Source: Scilla litardierei (lineage: Eukaryota > Streptophyta > Magnoliopsida > Asparagales > Asparagaceae). Taken from it: 64,000 nucleotides of DNA. Positions 11,202-21,483 of this stretch are shown in pieces; position 1 is the stretch's first letter; each line of letters begins with the position of its first letter. Where the stretch lies: contig CM061133.1 in the NCBI GenBank assembly GCA_030789695.1, positions 98,165,128 through 98,229,127 of the forward strand. The letters are read 5' to 3'. A program made the position numbers and the translations under genes. The notes under the pieces were generated by a model. The model was not told the origin of the DNA, did not search any database, and saw nothing but the letters and a program-made list of their open reading frames with translations.

Positions 11202-11828
11202 CATGTTCATCCTCTATACGCAACACCTCCCTCGACCATGACCTGCTTGTCACTAATGGCACCTATATGCTCACTGCAAACAACTGTGTTCTATGCAGCT
11301 GCAGCTCCCTCTCCTGGCAGTAAGTGATCTTCCAATTTCAATAATCTTAATTTGCAGGACAGAAAAGCACTGATTTAAAACTTTGTATGGATACCTTGAT
11401 GAATTGTCATGTCCTACTTGTACTAGATTGGATTGCCATCCTACCCAAGGAATAAGCTCCAGCTCATGCACTGCCGCCACATGCGGTGGTATGTTGATTG
11501 GCAACACTTCATCCAGCTCACCATGCGAGCGTTCGGTGTGTGCTTATGCAGGTTACACAAACACGACCATTCTCACCAATCTCACCACCGAATCCTTGTG
11601 CCACAGTAAGTACCTAAACTCTGCATGTTGCAAACTCTGTGTGTACACCTGGAGTTTGGACTAAAATTGTTACCTTCTGCTTGTGTTCTTGATATACAAG
11701 ATGGTGGAGCACCTGTGCCCCAGCCCACCGGGGGTTCTGCTGCTTGGAGGCTGGGAGTGCTCGGGCTGAACCAGATAGAGCTAATCATCTTTCTGTACAT
11801 GGCTCCGGTTCTTGCTTGGGTTTTGTAG
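11202..11828 (+). CDS. LysM domain-containing GPI-anchored protein (LYM/LYP/CEBiP-like), C-terminal part, three exons
   Basis: Three exons join in phase: 11202-11319, 11427-11605 and 11701-11828, with introns GTAAGT...CTAG (11320-11426) and GTAAGT...CAAG (11606-11700). The stop is TAG at 11826-11828. About 140 residues are encoded, corresponding to the region after the LysM repeats in plant LYM/LYP proteins: VTNGTYMLTANNCV, the Cys pair CSCSS, SWQLDC across junction 1, LIGNTSSS, and CAYAGYTNTTILTNL. The Cys-rich and N-glycosylation-rich pattern is conserved. The last exon gives a small Gly/Ser/Ala region (GGSAA), then a hydrophobic tail ending ALAWVL-like (APVLAWVL), the layout of a GPI-anchor signal. 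Proteins of this family sit on the outer plasma membrane and bind chitin or peptidoglycan with receptor kinases in immunity. The LysM exons and signal peptide are not in recognisable form in the window, so the gene is either split by very long introns or 5'-truncated. The frame is intact in the part seen. Confidence 0.85.
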
Positions 11829-12240
11829 CTGGAGAGTGGTTATCTTTCAGTAGATGTCTCTGATCTCTTTCTTTTTTTGTTTCCCTTTATTTTTGATGTC
11901 GCCGTTGTGAATGGTTCTTTCTTTTGTAAGCTAATTCATGTGGTGTAATCATTATCATTCTTCACATTATAAACATCTGCATGTTTGGAGAAAGAGCAGT
12001 TCCTAAGAAGTCATCGAGTATGCCATAAAAGAAAGCTAGATCTGAGCTTTTGTAATCTTTATTGTTACTGTGATCGAATGACTTATGAGAGTACTTATCT
12101 GCCTTGGTTCTTTCTGAACGTAATAGTCATAGTTCCTTCTGATCGGTGCCTGATGTGTTTTGTTGAACAATGCCAGATGTGTTTTTGTAACATAGTTGAA
12201 TCTTATGTAATGACCATCTTTTAATTAATGAAGTGTGTTC
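11829..12240 (+). other. Probable 3' untranslated region of the LysM gene
   Basis: T-rich sequence after the stop codon with no competing coding frame. There is no clear single AATAAA, so the polyadenylation site cannot be placed. Confidence 0.4.
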
Positions 12241-12774
12241 TCCATTTTTCAAATTCTTGTGACATGATTTATGAGAATCACATTGGTTTGAGAATGTTGA
12301 TACTTGTATTCTTAATCTAGTATGTATAAAGTGTGATACATGATTTATATGTATATATTCTTGACTAATGATCACTTTGTTCCTTGCATTAATTATTAAG
12401 AGATTTGAGACAATGTGACCCATACACTTTAAATATGAAATTTGTGAGACACAAATAACTCTTTATGACATTGTGTAGTATAACCTTGCCACTTGATATA
12501 TTATGGTTGATACATGATATATTATATGTCACATGTCCATATGTGAGGTATGCATGACTAGTGAATTTGACACAGTGACACATTAATGATGTTTAATGTT
12601 TTTAATTTTTGATAAGTCACTTGATGGATATGAGTACTATATTGAGTTACCTAGATCCTATCAACATCTATTATACAGTTGAGGGATATTTTTAAATGTG
12701 GTTGCTGACTAGGACAAAAGTGTGGGTAGAAAGACGGTTGAGATTGAATCTTAAAGAATCAATGTGTATGATGG

Positions 12775-13110
12775 GAGTTTATGAAAATTTTGAATGAAAA
12801 ACCCTAAAATTTTAGATGTAAAACCCTAAAATTTTATGGAAAACTAAATATGGAGAGAATTAAATTTTAGATGAACTAAAATTTTAAATTTTAGTGGGAA
12901 CTAAATTTGGATGGAACTAAATTCTTTGATAGAACTAAATTCTCGGGGAGTTGACTAAATTTTATTTTAAAATTTTAGAGGGAACTAAAATTTTAAATTT
13001 TTGGGGTAACTAAATCTGGAGTGAACTAAAATTTGTGTGAACTAAAATTTTTGGGTGAAACTAAATTCTTTGATGGAACTAAATTTTACTTTGAATTTGG
13101 CTCAAATTTT
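12775..13110. repeat. Degenerate tandem repeat of GAACTAAATTTT-like units
   Basis: Around fifteen variants of (T/G)GGAACTAAATTT or AACTAAAATTTT follow one another with irregular spacing. The block is AT-rich, non-coding and sits between the LysM gene and the Athila remnant. Flanks 12241-12774 and 13111-13240 hold nothing recognisable. Confidence 0.6.
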
Positions 13111-13239
13111 TTATGGGGGGATATTTTTAAGGTGGCTGCAAATTTTTGTGTGGGGAGGGGTAGATTTTGAATGGGTTGAATTTTTCAGGGAAATATTTTG
13201 AATGCCACGTGATCTATGGTCTCGGGTTATGACTGGTAA

Positions 13240-14812
13240 TTTCATACTTAATGACTACTTAAAGAAATTTACGTTTTGGCGGATGCAATAGTGTCGATGT
13301 TGTCTTTCTCTTCCTTGGCCACATGGTGATGCGACCGTGTGGAAGCATCCGTGCGACCGCGTCGTTGCTGCTTCCATTGCTCTTGGATGGTTTTGGTGGT
13401 GCGACCGCTTGATTCTTACCACGCGGCCACGTGTGCCATTCCTTCTCTTCCATTCCCTTGGCTATTTGGCTCTCGTTTGCTTCTCGTTTTGTTCCGATGC
13501 TTTTGCCTCTGCTCTAGGGTCCCAAATCCTTCAGTTATACCTGTAATGTGTACAATAGACCCAAGAGTAAAAAGGAACTAAAAAGTGGGAGAAATGATAC
13601 TGAATGTGCGATGAAGTGGTATGAGGTGCATATGAATAAAGCATGAATATTATATAAAACGAGCACTCATCAAAATTCCCCAAGCTAAATTCTTCCTTAT
13701 CCTCAAGAACGATATGAAAGAGTAGAGATTGGAGGTATGCAAGTAAACACACAAGTGGTGGCATGGTTTTAAGAATTCCACAACATCAAGCATATATACA
13801 TGGGTGAATGAAGATTTTAGGTTCATGGAAACTGTAAACATACTAACTCCTCTCCATCGATCAAAACATATTCTAAGGAAGTTGTTTCTAGCACAAATCG
13901 GCAAGTAATATACCTAATCATGATCACGCTCAAGTCCTAGAATATTTTCATTAACCTGCTCATAGGTCGAAGGAATGTGAATCGAAATTATGCAAAGGGT
14001 CAGAGGGAAAGATTAGTATCGCATAACGGCCTATGTGTCTATCGAGGAAGTGGCTCTCACAACACGTCATCGTTCCTTGACTCGTGAAATTGCTAATCTT
14101 ATTCATGCTTTAATTTTCATTATTTTCCATTTTTTAATATTATAATTGGTTTGTGTAGGGAGTGTTGGGTCGATGACTCCCAGGTCGGACGACCTTATGG
14201 CATCGGGCCAAGAGGGACCCATCGTACCTACTAGCTCAAACCAACTATAATCTTTATTCATATGCACTCCCCAAGCTAAACCTTTTAGCGCGAGTCCCTA
14301 ATGCTTCCTGAGGCACAGGGATCCGGCTACTTAGCATAGCTGGGAGAACGATGCATATTTTATTCTTTTATTATACACATATTCAGTTTTTTTCTTTTTT
14401 TTGAAAGCATGAATAGGTTAAGCAATAACACTCCTTAGTACTAGGTGAATATGTCGTTATCCAAGTCCTGAAAGACTATATGACATTATTCTCAACTAAT
14501 ACTTCCATGATCCATGCATAAAATGGATTCACAAGAAAAATTCAATCTAGGTCGGCTTCGAGTACTCCTATCCTAGGGACTATGAGCATGAGCATAACAT
14601 GAATATTAAATGAGATATGAGACTAGAAACACATCCTAATCATATGTTCTAATCGATATCGAGAAATTGAGCGTAAAAAGATAAAACCTGAAAATTCACT
14701 CGATAAAGTAAACCATGCATATAAAATCTTGATCTTGGGGAAATCTTAAATCATATATATACACATGTATGCATGAAGATGCAAGGATACATGAAATGCA
14801 AATGCAACATGT
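13240..14812 (-). other. 3' non-coding part of the Athila-type element
   Basis: Contains CCCCAAGCTA/CCCCCAAGTTGG motifs (13678, 14263, 14950, 15044) commonly seen after the last ORF of Athila elements, and the GCGACCGTGT/GCGGCC-type words also found in the spacer at 37740-38290. No coding frame is supported. Confidence 0.55.
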
Positions 14813-15530
14813 TTATTTTAAATATATATAAAAGAGACGAGAAGATGAATGAAGAAGAAGGAAAATGAGAAAGAGAAGGAGAATATGTACATATGACATA
14901 AAAATATGAAAAATGAAGATGGAAATATAAAACGAAGCATGGAATGCTCCTCCCCCAAGTTGGAGCTGAGTATTGTCCTCAATGTGAAATCTACGGTGAT
15001 ATTGTGAGGGAAAATGTGGGGGAGAAGAGATGGTGATGAGTCTTCCCCAAGCTAGGACAAAGTATGCCCTAAAAATGATAATGAAGTGGTGTAATGTGGT
15101 GGGGGAGACTAGATGGGTATGAAGATTCGGAGGGGCCACCGTCAGGGTGTGGTGGTGGTGTGAGGATGAAACAAGATCTGGCCTCGGGGTAATGGCTCTG
15201 TGCAACATGCCAACTATAGACGACATCGAACTTTGAGTGTAAGCTATAAAGTGTGGTCCTAACACCATCCATGGAGGACCTAAGCTCACAACTACTCTCC
15301 TCCATAAGTCTAATACGTTCCTCTAGAGAAGGAGAAAGAGGAGGACCAGAAGGGCCAGAACCATCGCCAGACTGACAGTGCTCATGGGTGGTACGAGATG
15401 GGGGTGGAGGTGGTAGTGGTGGGCCTCCATGTGTAGTAGCAGGAATAATGAGATCTTGAGTGGTGATAGGTCGTACCTGTGTAAGGGGAGGGAAATCTAG
15501 GTCAGGAGGGAATGCCTACTGCATGGATCC
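14813..15530 (-). pseudogene. Athila ORF (env-position gene), C-terminal piece
   Basis: Minus-strand translation continues the frame interrupted at the GATCC target site. A Pro-rich stretch (LPPPPPSRTTHEH) is followed by a helical segment (LEERIRLMEESSCELRSSMDGVRTTLYSLHS) and a His/Pro-rich end, as in the C-terminus of Athila-specific ORFs. An in-frame stop lies near 15520 and the frame shifts further on. The solo LTR inserted here separates it from its N-terminal part at 25750-26620. Confidence 0.6.
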
Positions 15531-15963
15531 TGTTGGGGTTTTGGCGGACCCCCAGAGCTCGGATCTGTGTCCGTCCTAAGTCGGACGGACCACAGAGGCA
15601 CAAAAGCGCAGCGGAAAAACGAATTTCAAAAATTCTGGACTAGCTAAACTATTTAGCTAGGCTCTGGGGAGCCAGAACCTAGCCCGATCTATGCCAACTT
15701 GGGGTGGATCTGACCACCCCAAGAGGGATCTACTCTAAAGCGACTAATTAAATCTACACTACAAATTACTTAACCACATACCCAGAATCTTGGCCCTGGA
15801 GCAGGCAAGATGTACCGCACCGTCTTCAGAAGCTCCTCGTAGCCGAGTCGCTTTGACTCGATCCGCCTGAGCTGCCTCGCACCCTCGCACCGATCCGCCC
15901 GAGCCGACTTTCGCCTCCGAGCCGATCACACGCGGTAGAAAGTTTCACTTGAGAAGAACCCGC

Positions 15964-18279
15964 TGATGGATCTAGATCCTAGCCTAGAGGGGGGGGGTGA
16001 ATAGGCTAATAAAAAATTCTCGTGCAACCCACGAGAAATCACACGCAGTTAAAAGCACAACCAGAGTAATGAAAAGCAGACACAGAGTACACAGCAGATT
16101 TACCCTGGTTCGGTCGTCCCAACGACCTACTCCAGCCCCCAAAGCTAATACTAGATTGAATAGTGCAATATGTACAAAGTCACAAGTTAGAGCACGCTCA
16201 GAGCACCCTCTACGTCTCTACACTCGCCGGACTCTCAGTACCCCACACACAGTGTTTCCTCTTACTATCAATCATAGCAAAGCTTTCTACCAGCTAGTCC
16301 CAAACTAGCTGGGTCCCACTTGTCTAGTCACAACTAGACAAGTCCCAAAACAGTCCACAAAAAATGGTAAAAGTTTCCCCTACAGAGAACGTTACACTAA
16401 GACACAAATAAAGGAGTTTAGAGTTTAGAAATGCTCAGTTTGTGTCTGTGTAGGCGTCTCTGTCATCTGCACGTCGTCAGCTCCAATCTGACGCAAACGG
16501 TGTCTCAATCCGACTCCTGGATGTCAAGTTATGCACTGGTCTGTGCGTAAAGCAATTTCAGTTCAATCCTCAATAAACTGCAGTCTGTGCGCTCAGTAAC
16601 TCCTTAAGAATAAAGCGGTCGGTGCGCTAAGGAACTCAGTTCAGAATCTTTAAGTCACGGTCGGTGCGCAAAGCAACTCCTTTAAAACCCCAATGCCAAG
16701 TCACATTCCAAAATTCGTGCTTCAGCAAGTTAATCCCCTCCGTTGCTTTGCTACGTTTTGATTTCTCTCCCGTTCGATTTCTTTCGCACAAACAACTCCA
16801 CGTCAGGAAGGAATTAATTTTGCTTCTCTTCGTTTCCTCGCAAGGATAGCACACGTAAGCACGAGGATCTCGTCGTCTCCGTCTTTCTTTAGGGCATGCG
16901 GCAACACGCAGCGCTTCGACCGTCTTCTCCGACTCGCGACGTTCTGCAGCAATGAAGACGACGAGCTCTTCGCGATCAACGGCGCTCCTTCGTGGATGCG
17001 GCTTACTGCACTCGAGTTCTTCAATGGTGGGCGACGGCGATGAACAGATGGCAACGGCGATGGCAGACTCTCAACGACGGCGAGTGATTGGATCTTCGTG
17101 CAGCGGCTTCTCCGATGACCTGCGGTGACTTATTCTTCGAGATGGCGTCTTCTTGGTCGTACAACGGTGATGGCTGACGGCTTTTACTTTGACAGCAGCG
17201 GTCCTTCGACGGCAACACTTCTGGCGCTCCTCGGGCTTGGGCGGTCCTTCGACGGCGACTTCCTCGTCACGATAACGATGGCAACTTCGGCAATCAACTC
17301 AGCGACGACGACGCCGGCTTCCTGTGTGACGTCTTCATTCTCGTTCTCGGCGGCTTCGACTTCTTCGCTGAACGACGATCTCTCGGATTGGCAAGCTGAG
17401 TTGATCACCTCCTCCTTTGTTGATGCAGCAAGCTTGTTGTATTGAAGATGTAGCCTTGCGTGAGCTTGATTGCTTGTAGTTTGTAGAGGTGATATGGGGA
17501 AGTCTTCCTGTTGCTATGTAGAGCTTTGGACATGTAGGTTGAAGACTTACGGCAATGATGGATCTTTGTGTTGCTTGCAGCAAGGGGTATTTTTCTTGGT
17601 TTGATTTTGCCTTGGTGTATTGCGGCTTGGGATATTAGGGTTTTGAACTTGGATAGCAATGGTCGACTTGTTTTATGTATGCCGCACCTTTGACTTTGTG
17701 TTGCCGCAAAACTTTTTCAGCCCCAAGAAATTTTGTTGCCCTCTCTTTATTTCTATGATAGCCGCACAAAAATATTTTGGTTGCCTCAAATTCTCTCTTC
17801 TCACCCAATAATATATATATAGGGTAGCCTAGGGTTTTTGGAGAAGAACCCTAAGAGATAGGAATTTGAAAGTGATAGAGTTTGGCTAGGATGAGGACAC
17901 AACCAACTAGGAATTTTGAAATTGGCTAGTGATAGGGTTGAGTCAATCAATTTGGGATTCTTATTTGATCTTATAGCAATACTAATGGGATGAGGAAGAA
18001 TTCAAATATTTGAAAATCTTACTAAAAGATTTGATCAAGCCCATCTCACCCCCATCTCATCCCATATTGGACCAAGTCCAAATTTTGATCTTCATTGACC
18101 AAGTCACACTTCTTTGTGCACAAACACTTCATCTCTCCCAATTTGCTATACGAATAGCAAATCCGCCAAATATCGAAAGTGTATCATTTTGCCAAGCCTG
18201 AAACATACTGAGCACACACATTAGATATACCGACACGTTTGTCATCATCAAACTAAGATCCGACACGTTTCTTCCAACA
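15964..18279 (-). repeat. 3' LTR of the gag-only Sirevirus
   Basis: TG...CA bounded. It contains a run of eight or nine G near 15990, a degenerate tandem of GTCGGTGCGC units at 16540-16680 and a TATATATATA tract at 17811-17822. Open frames on both strands in the GC-rich block 16850-17420 also occur in the other LTR and are not thought to be genes. Confidence 0.92.
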
Positions 18280-18280
18280 A

Positions 18281-18292
18281 TCTCCCCTTTTT
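18281..18292 (-). other. Polypurine tract of the gag-only Sirevirus
   Basis: AAAAAGGGGAGA on the minus strand, next to the 3' LTR. This is the plus-strand primer site for reverse transcription. Similar AGGGGGAG tracts recur at 18437-18445, 18453-18462 and 18490-18498, matching the multiple PPTs described for Sireviruses. Confidence 0.85.
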
Positions 18293-19568
18293 GGTGATGA
18301 CAAACCCACAAAAGATTCGATCAATAGAAATGAGTGTGTGAAGTGTGTTGAAGGGTGTAATGCAATATGAATCATGAGATGAATATTCAAGCACTACAAC
18401 ATGGCATGCACAAACCAATAGCAAATACATTAGCATGCTCCCCCTTCTCTCAAGCTCCCCCTTCAACAAATATTCAAGCACTTTCCCATGCTCCCCCTAA
18501 AACAAATAATACCGACATCAGTCAAATCTTTTGTTTTCTTTCTCCCTCTTTGTAATCACCAAAAGTGGATTAATGAAGTCACAAATGTATCCCATGCAAA
18601 AATAAACCATTATTAAGAGTAGCGTGCATTTACATGAGTTCTCCAAAGAATAGACAATTCTAGCTCATAGAATTTCATAACACGACTTCTCCACCTTTGT
18701 GTAAGTGAAAAGATATAGATAAGAAAGTACAAGAGGAGATTCAATTTCAAATATTCAACCAAATCAATCCACATTTTCCACTTTTCATGAAAACCACTAG
18801 GATTGATTTTTCCCACCTCATCAAAGATGAGTTCAAGTTACCGAATCCCAAAACATGGCCTAAAAGGACTTTTAAATGTGGGATGGCATTGCTTGACGAG
18901 TTATATACACCAACGCTAATGATTACCCATGTAGCACAAGTTGGATACTCGTGGGTTGTGTTTTAGCCATGAAGTGTATCCATTTTTCATACGGAGCAAA
19001 TATCGTTTTTTTGTGTGCTCAATTTTAATTCATGGCTAAACACATCATATCCCTTAGAAAATTTCAGAAATTAATCATTCCTACATTCACTTTCCATTAT
19101 TCTTCAAAAGAATCTCCAAAAGAACTAAAAAGTCAAATATCGTGAAAGTGCAAACGTAGGTGTAGAAGTCAAGTTTGAAACTTATGAGACATGTCATGGC
19201 TACTAAAAAGAATAACATCATGTTCATGTAGCTACAACAATAATGAATTGACTTCTACAAGGGATAGAATTGATCATTCATACAATATCACTCAAGAGAT
19301 TCATAAGAGGATTCAATAAGCACAATTTTTTTTTAATTTTTGATTTTTCAATTTTTTTTTGTTTTTGTTTTTTTTCAGAAATAAAACTTTAAAAATCATC
19401 CATGCAAGCACACAAAGCAAAATAAAAACAAGCACACAAGAAATCTATGAAGGTATGCAATGAAATGCAAAGAGGGATAGAAAATTATACATTCTCGTCG
19501 CTTTTTGACGAAGGAGCTAAAAGAATGAAACATTGAGTTTATTGCTCCTCGCCAAAACTCCATCACTC
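18293..19568 (-). other. Non-coding region between gag and 3' LTR
   Basis: AT-rich sequence with extra PPT-like tracts near the LTR and a long T-rich run at 19327-19378. No coding frame is supported. This is where pol would be in an autonomous element. Confidence 0.6.
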
Positions 19569-21446
19569 CTACATGAAAGGTGTTAAGTGTGACCTTGGAA
19601 TCCAACAAGGTCCACTAGTGTTAGCCAATATTGTTTTAGGAACCCACACTTGTTTAAACTTGATTTTAGTGTTCCTAAATTTACAATAGTATGAAGTATG
19701 GCCTACACTATCACAAGTAAAGCACTTTGCATATAAGTTCTTCGCAATAGACGGTGCATTGTGGAATTTCTTGAATTTTTGTTTTTCAACGTTTTTCAGA
19801 CCAAAACCAAGTCCTCTTCTATTATTGCCATATAATTGATTCTCTAAAATAGCGTCCAACGATTGTTTTCCCGTAGAGAATTTCTTAATGGCCAATTCAA
19901 GATTAGAGACTTTGGTTTTCAACAATTTATTTTCTTTCACAAGCAATGTGCATTTACTTATAAAAGCTCTCTTGTTTTCCTCTTCCTTCTTTTCAAATTC
20001 AACCATTTTTCTTTTAAAATCATTATCCAACATGCAGAATTTATCATTAAGCTCTCTAATAACATAGTCTTTTTCAGTTTCGAGCTTAATCAAATCAAGT
20101 TTAAGCATGCTAATATTATTCATCAAGGAAGGGCAAGAGAGACAAGGTGCTTCATCATTAAAACTGGATTTTTCCTTTTTCAAAGTATCAATAGTAGAGT
20201 CACGAGCAACAATATCAATTTTGAGTTTTTCAATCTCTTTAGACATTTCATATTCAGATTGTTGCATTTCAAAGTTTTCATTTTGATAATCATCTATAGT
20301 GGATTCAAGCTCTACTATTTTATCTTGCATTTCTTTACAAAGAGTGAGGAGTTCAGTTTTACTACCAGAAGTTACCTCATTGTGTATTCCCATCAATGCC
20401 ATGCATGAATGGGCTTCGTGTTCCTCCTCCTCGCTCTCAGCTTCGCTATCCATGTCCCAAGTAAGCACCTTGGATTTTCCCTTTTCTTTAGCTACCTGAG
20501 CTGTCTCATGTGGGCAATCCCTCATTCGATGTCCTCTTTTCTTGCATTTAAAACAAGTCATTCTATTAGTAGTATTCTGCTCATAATTTTGCTTAGAAGA
20601 CTGAAAAAAGTTAGAGCGATTAAACCTGGGTGCCATTTCTGCTCTTCCTTGCTTGGTCTGGACAAACTTTCTGAAATTTCTGACCATTAGCGCTATGTCA
20701 TCATCATCATCTTCACTTTCGTCAGCTTTCAGAGCAAGTGGCTTGGTAGCTTTCTCTTTTTCCTCAGGTTTCTCCCTTTCATCAATATTTTGCAATTCAA
20801 GCTCGTGGGACATTAAATTACCTATTAAGTCCTCCACCCTCATCTGTGACAAATCTTTCGCTTCTTGGATGGCAGTGACTTTAGTCCTGAAAGAGCTTGG
20901 CAGAGCTCTTAATATCTTCCTCACCTGCTCAAGGCTAGAATATGGCTTACCGAGCGAACTAGACTTGTAGACAATGTTGGTGAACCTCGCAAACATTTCT
21001 GATATCATCTCTGATGGTAGCATGCGAAATCCCTCGTATTCCGTGCTCAGAAGTGCAAGTCTAGACTCCTTCATCTGTGACGTTCCCTCATGCGTCACCT
21101 CCAAAGTATGCCATATTTCCTGCGCAGTTAGACAATGTGAGATACAATTGAATTCAGATTTATCTAATGCACAAATAAGAGCATTCATAGCTTTAGCATT
21201 TAAAGAATAAAGCTTCCAATCATTATCATCCCACTTATCATCAGGTTTAGGCAACTCAGTATTTTCAATTTTGATAACAGGTGATTTATATCCTTTTTCA
21301 ACAATTTGCCAAGCTTTATAATCAATAGAAATAAGATAGATTTTCATACGATTTTTCCAGTAAGCATAATCTCCTCCATTAAATCTAGGTGGTCGGGAAA
21401 TAGACTGACCCTCAGCAAAAGCACTATCAATGTGGTCCATGGTCAA
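19569..21446 (-). CDS. Sirevirus Gag polyprotein, intact, 625 residues
   Basis: The ATG at 21444-21446 lies 20 bp after the PBS and the frame is open to 19569. Residues 18-40 carry the gag entry motif RPPRFNGGDYAYWKNRM. Residues 75-220 form the UBN2 capsid-like domain (IWHTLEVTHEGT, LLSTEYEGFRM). An acidic stretch follows at 240-250 and a CCHC zinc knuckle at 298-311 (CFKCKKRGHRMRDC). A long coiled-coil segment covers about 365-525, and a second CCHC knuckle lies at 575-588 (CFTCDSVGHTSYYC). KQVWVPK at 598-604 is the sequence that in autonomous elements precedes the protease, and here the frame stops about 20 residues later, before any DSG motif. Gag assembles the particle and binds RNA in the cytoplasm. 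The absence of stops and the near-identical LTRs suggest recent activity. Confidence 0.93.
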   Translation of the reverse strand: MTMDHIDSAFAEGQSISRPPRFNGGDYAYWKNRMKIYLISIDYKAWQIVEKGYKSPVIKIENTELPKPDDKWDDNDWKLYSLNAKAMNALICALDKSEFNCISHCLTAQEIWHTLEVTHEGTSQMKESRLALLSTEYEGFRMLPSEMISEMFARFTNIVYKSSSLGKPYSSLEQVRKILRALPSSFRTKVTAIQEAKDLSQMRVEDLIGNLMSHELELQNIDEREKPEEKEKATKPLALKADESEDDDDDIALMVRNFRKFVQTKQGRAEMAPRFNRSNFFQSSKQNYEQNTTNRMTCFKCKKRGHRMRDCPHETAQVAKEKGKSKVLTWDMDSEAESEEEEHEAHSCMALMGIHNEVTSGSKTELLTLCKEMQDKIVELESTIDDYQNENFEMQQSEYEMSKEIEKLKIDIVARDSTIDTLKKEKSSFNDEAPCLSCPSLMNNISMLKLDLIKLETEKDYVIRELNDKFCMLDNDFKRKMVEFEKKEEENKRAFISKCTLLVKENKLLKTKVSNLELAIKKFSTGKQSLDAILENQLYGNNRRGLGFGLKNVEKQKFKKFHNAPSIAKNLYAKCFTCDSVGHTSYYCKFRNTKIKFKQVWVPKTILANTSGPCWIPRSHLTPFM

Positions 21447-21465
21447 ACTAGGCTAGATCTACTAA

Positions 21466-21481
21466 ACTGGCTCTGATACCA
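21466..21481 (-). other. Primer-binding site, initiator tRNA-Met
   Basis: The minus strand reads TGGTATCAGAGCCAGT, a perfect plant iMet PBS core, two bases from the LTR edge at 21484. Confidence 0.92.
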
Positions 21482-21483
21482 CT

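Noticed and set aside
16797..17445. Open frames on both strands in the Sirevirus LTR, repeated in the second LTR at 22328-22970
   Set aside because: Low-complexity Ser/Arg-rich translations in GC-rich LTR sequence with no family resemblance.
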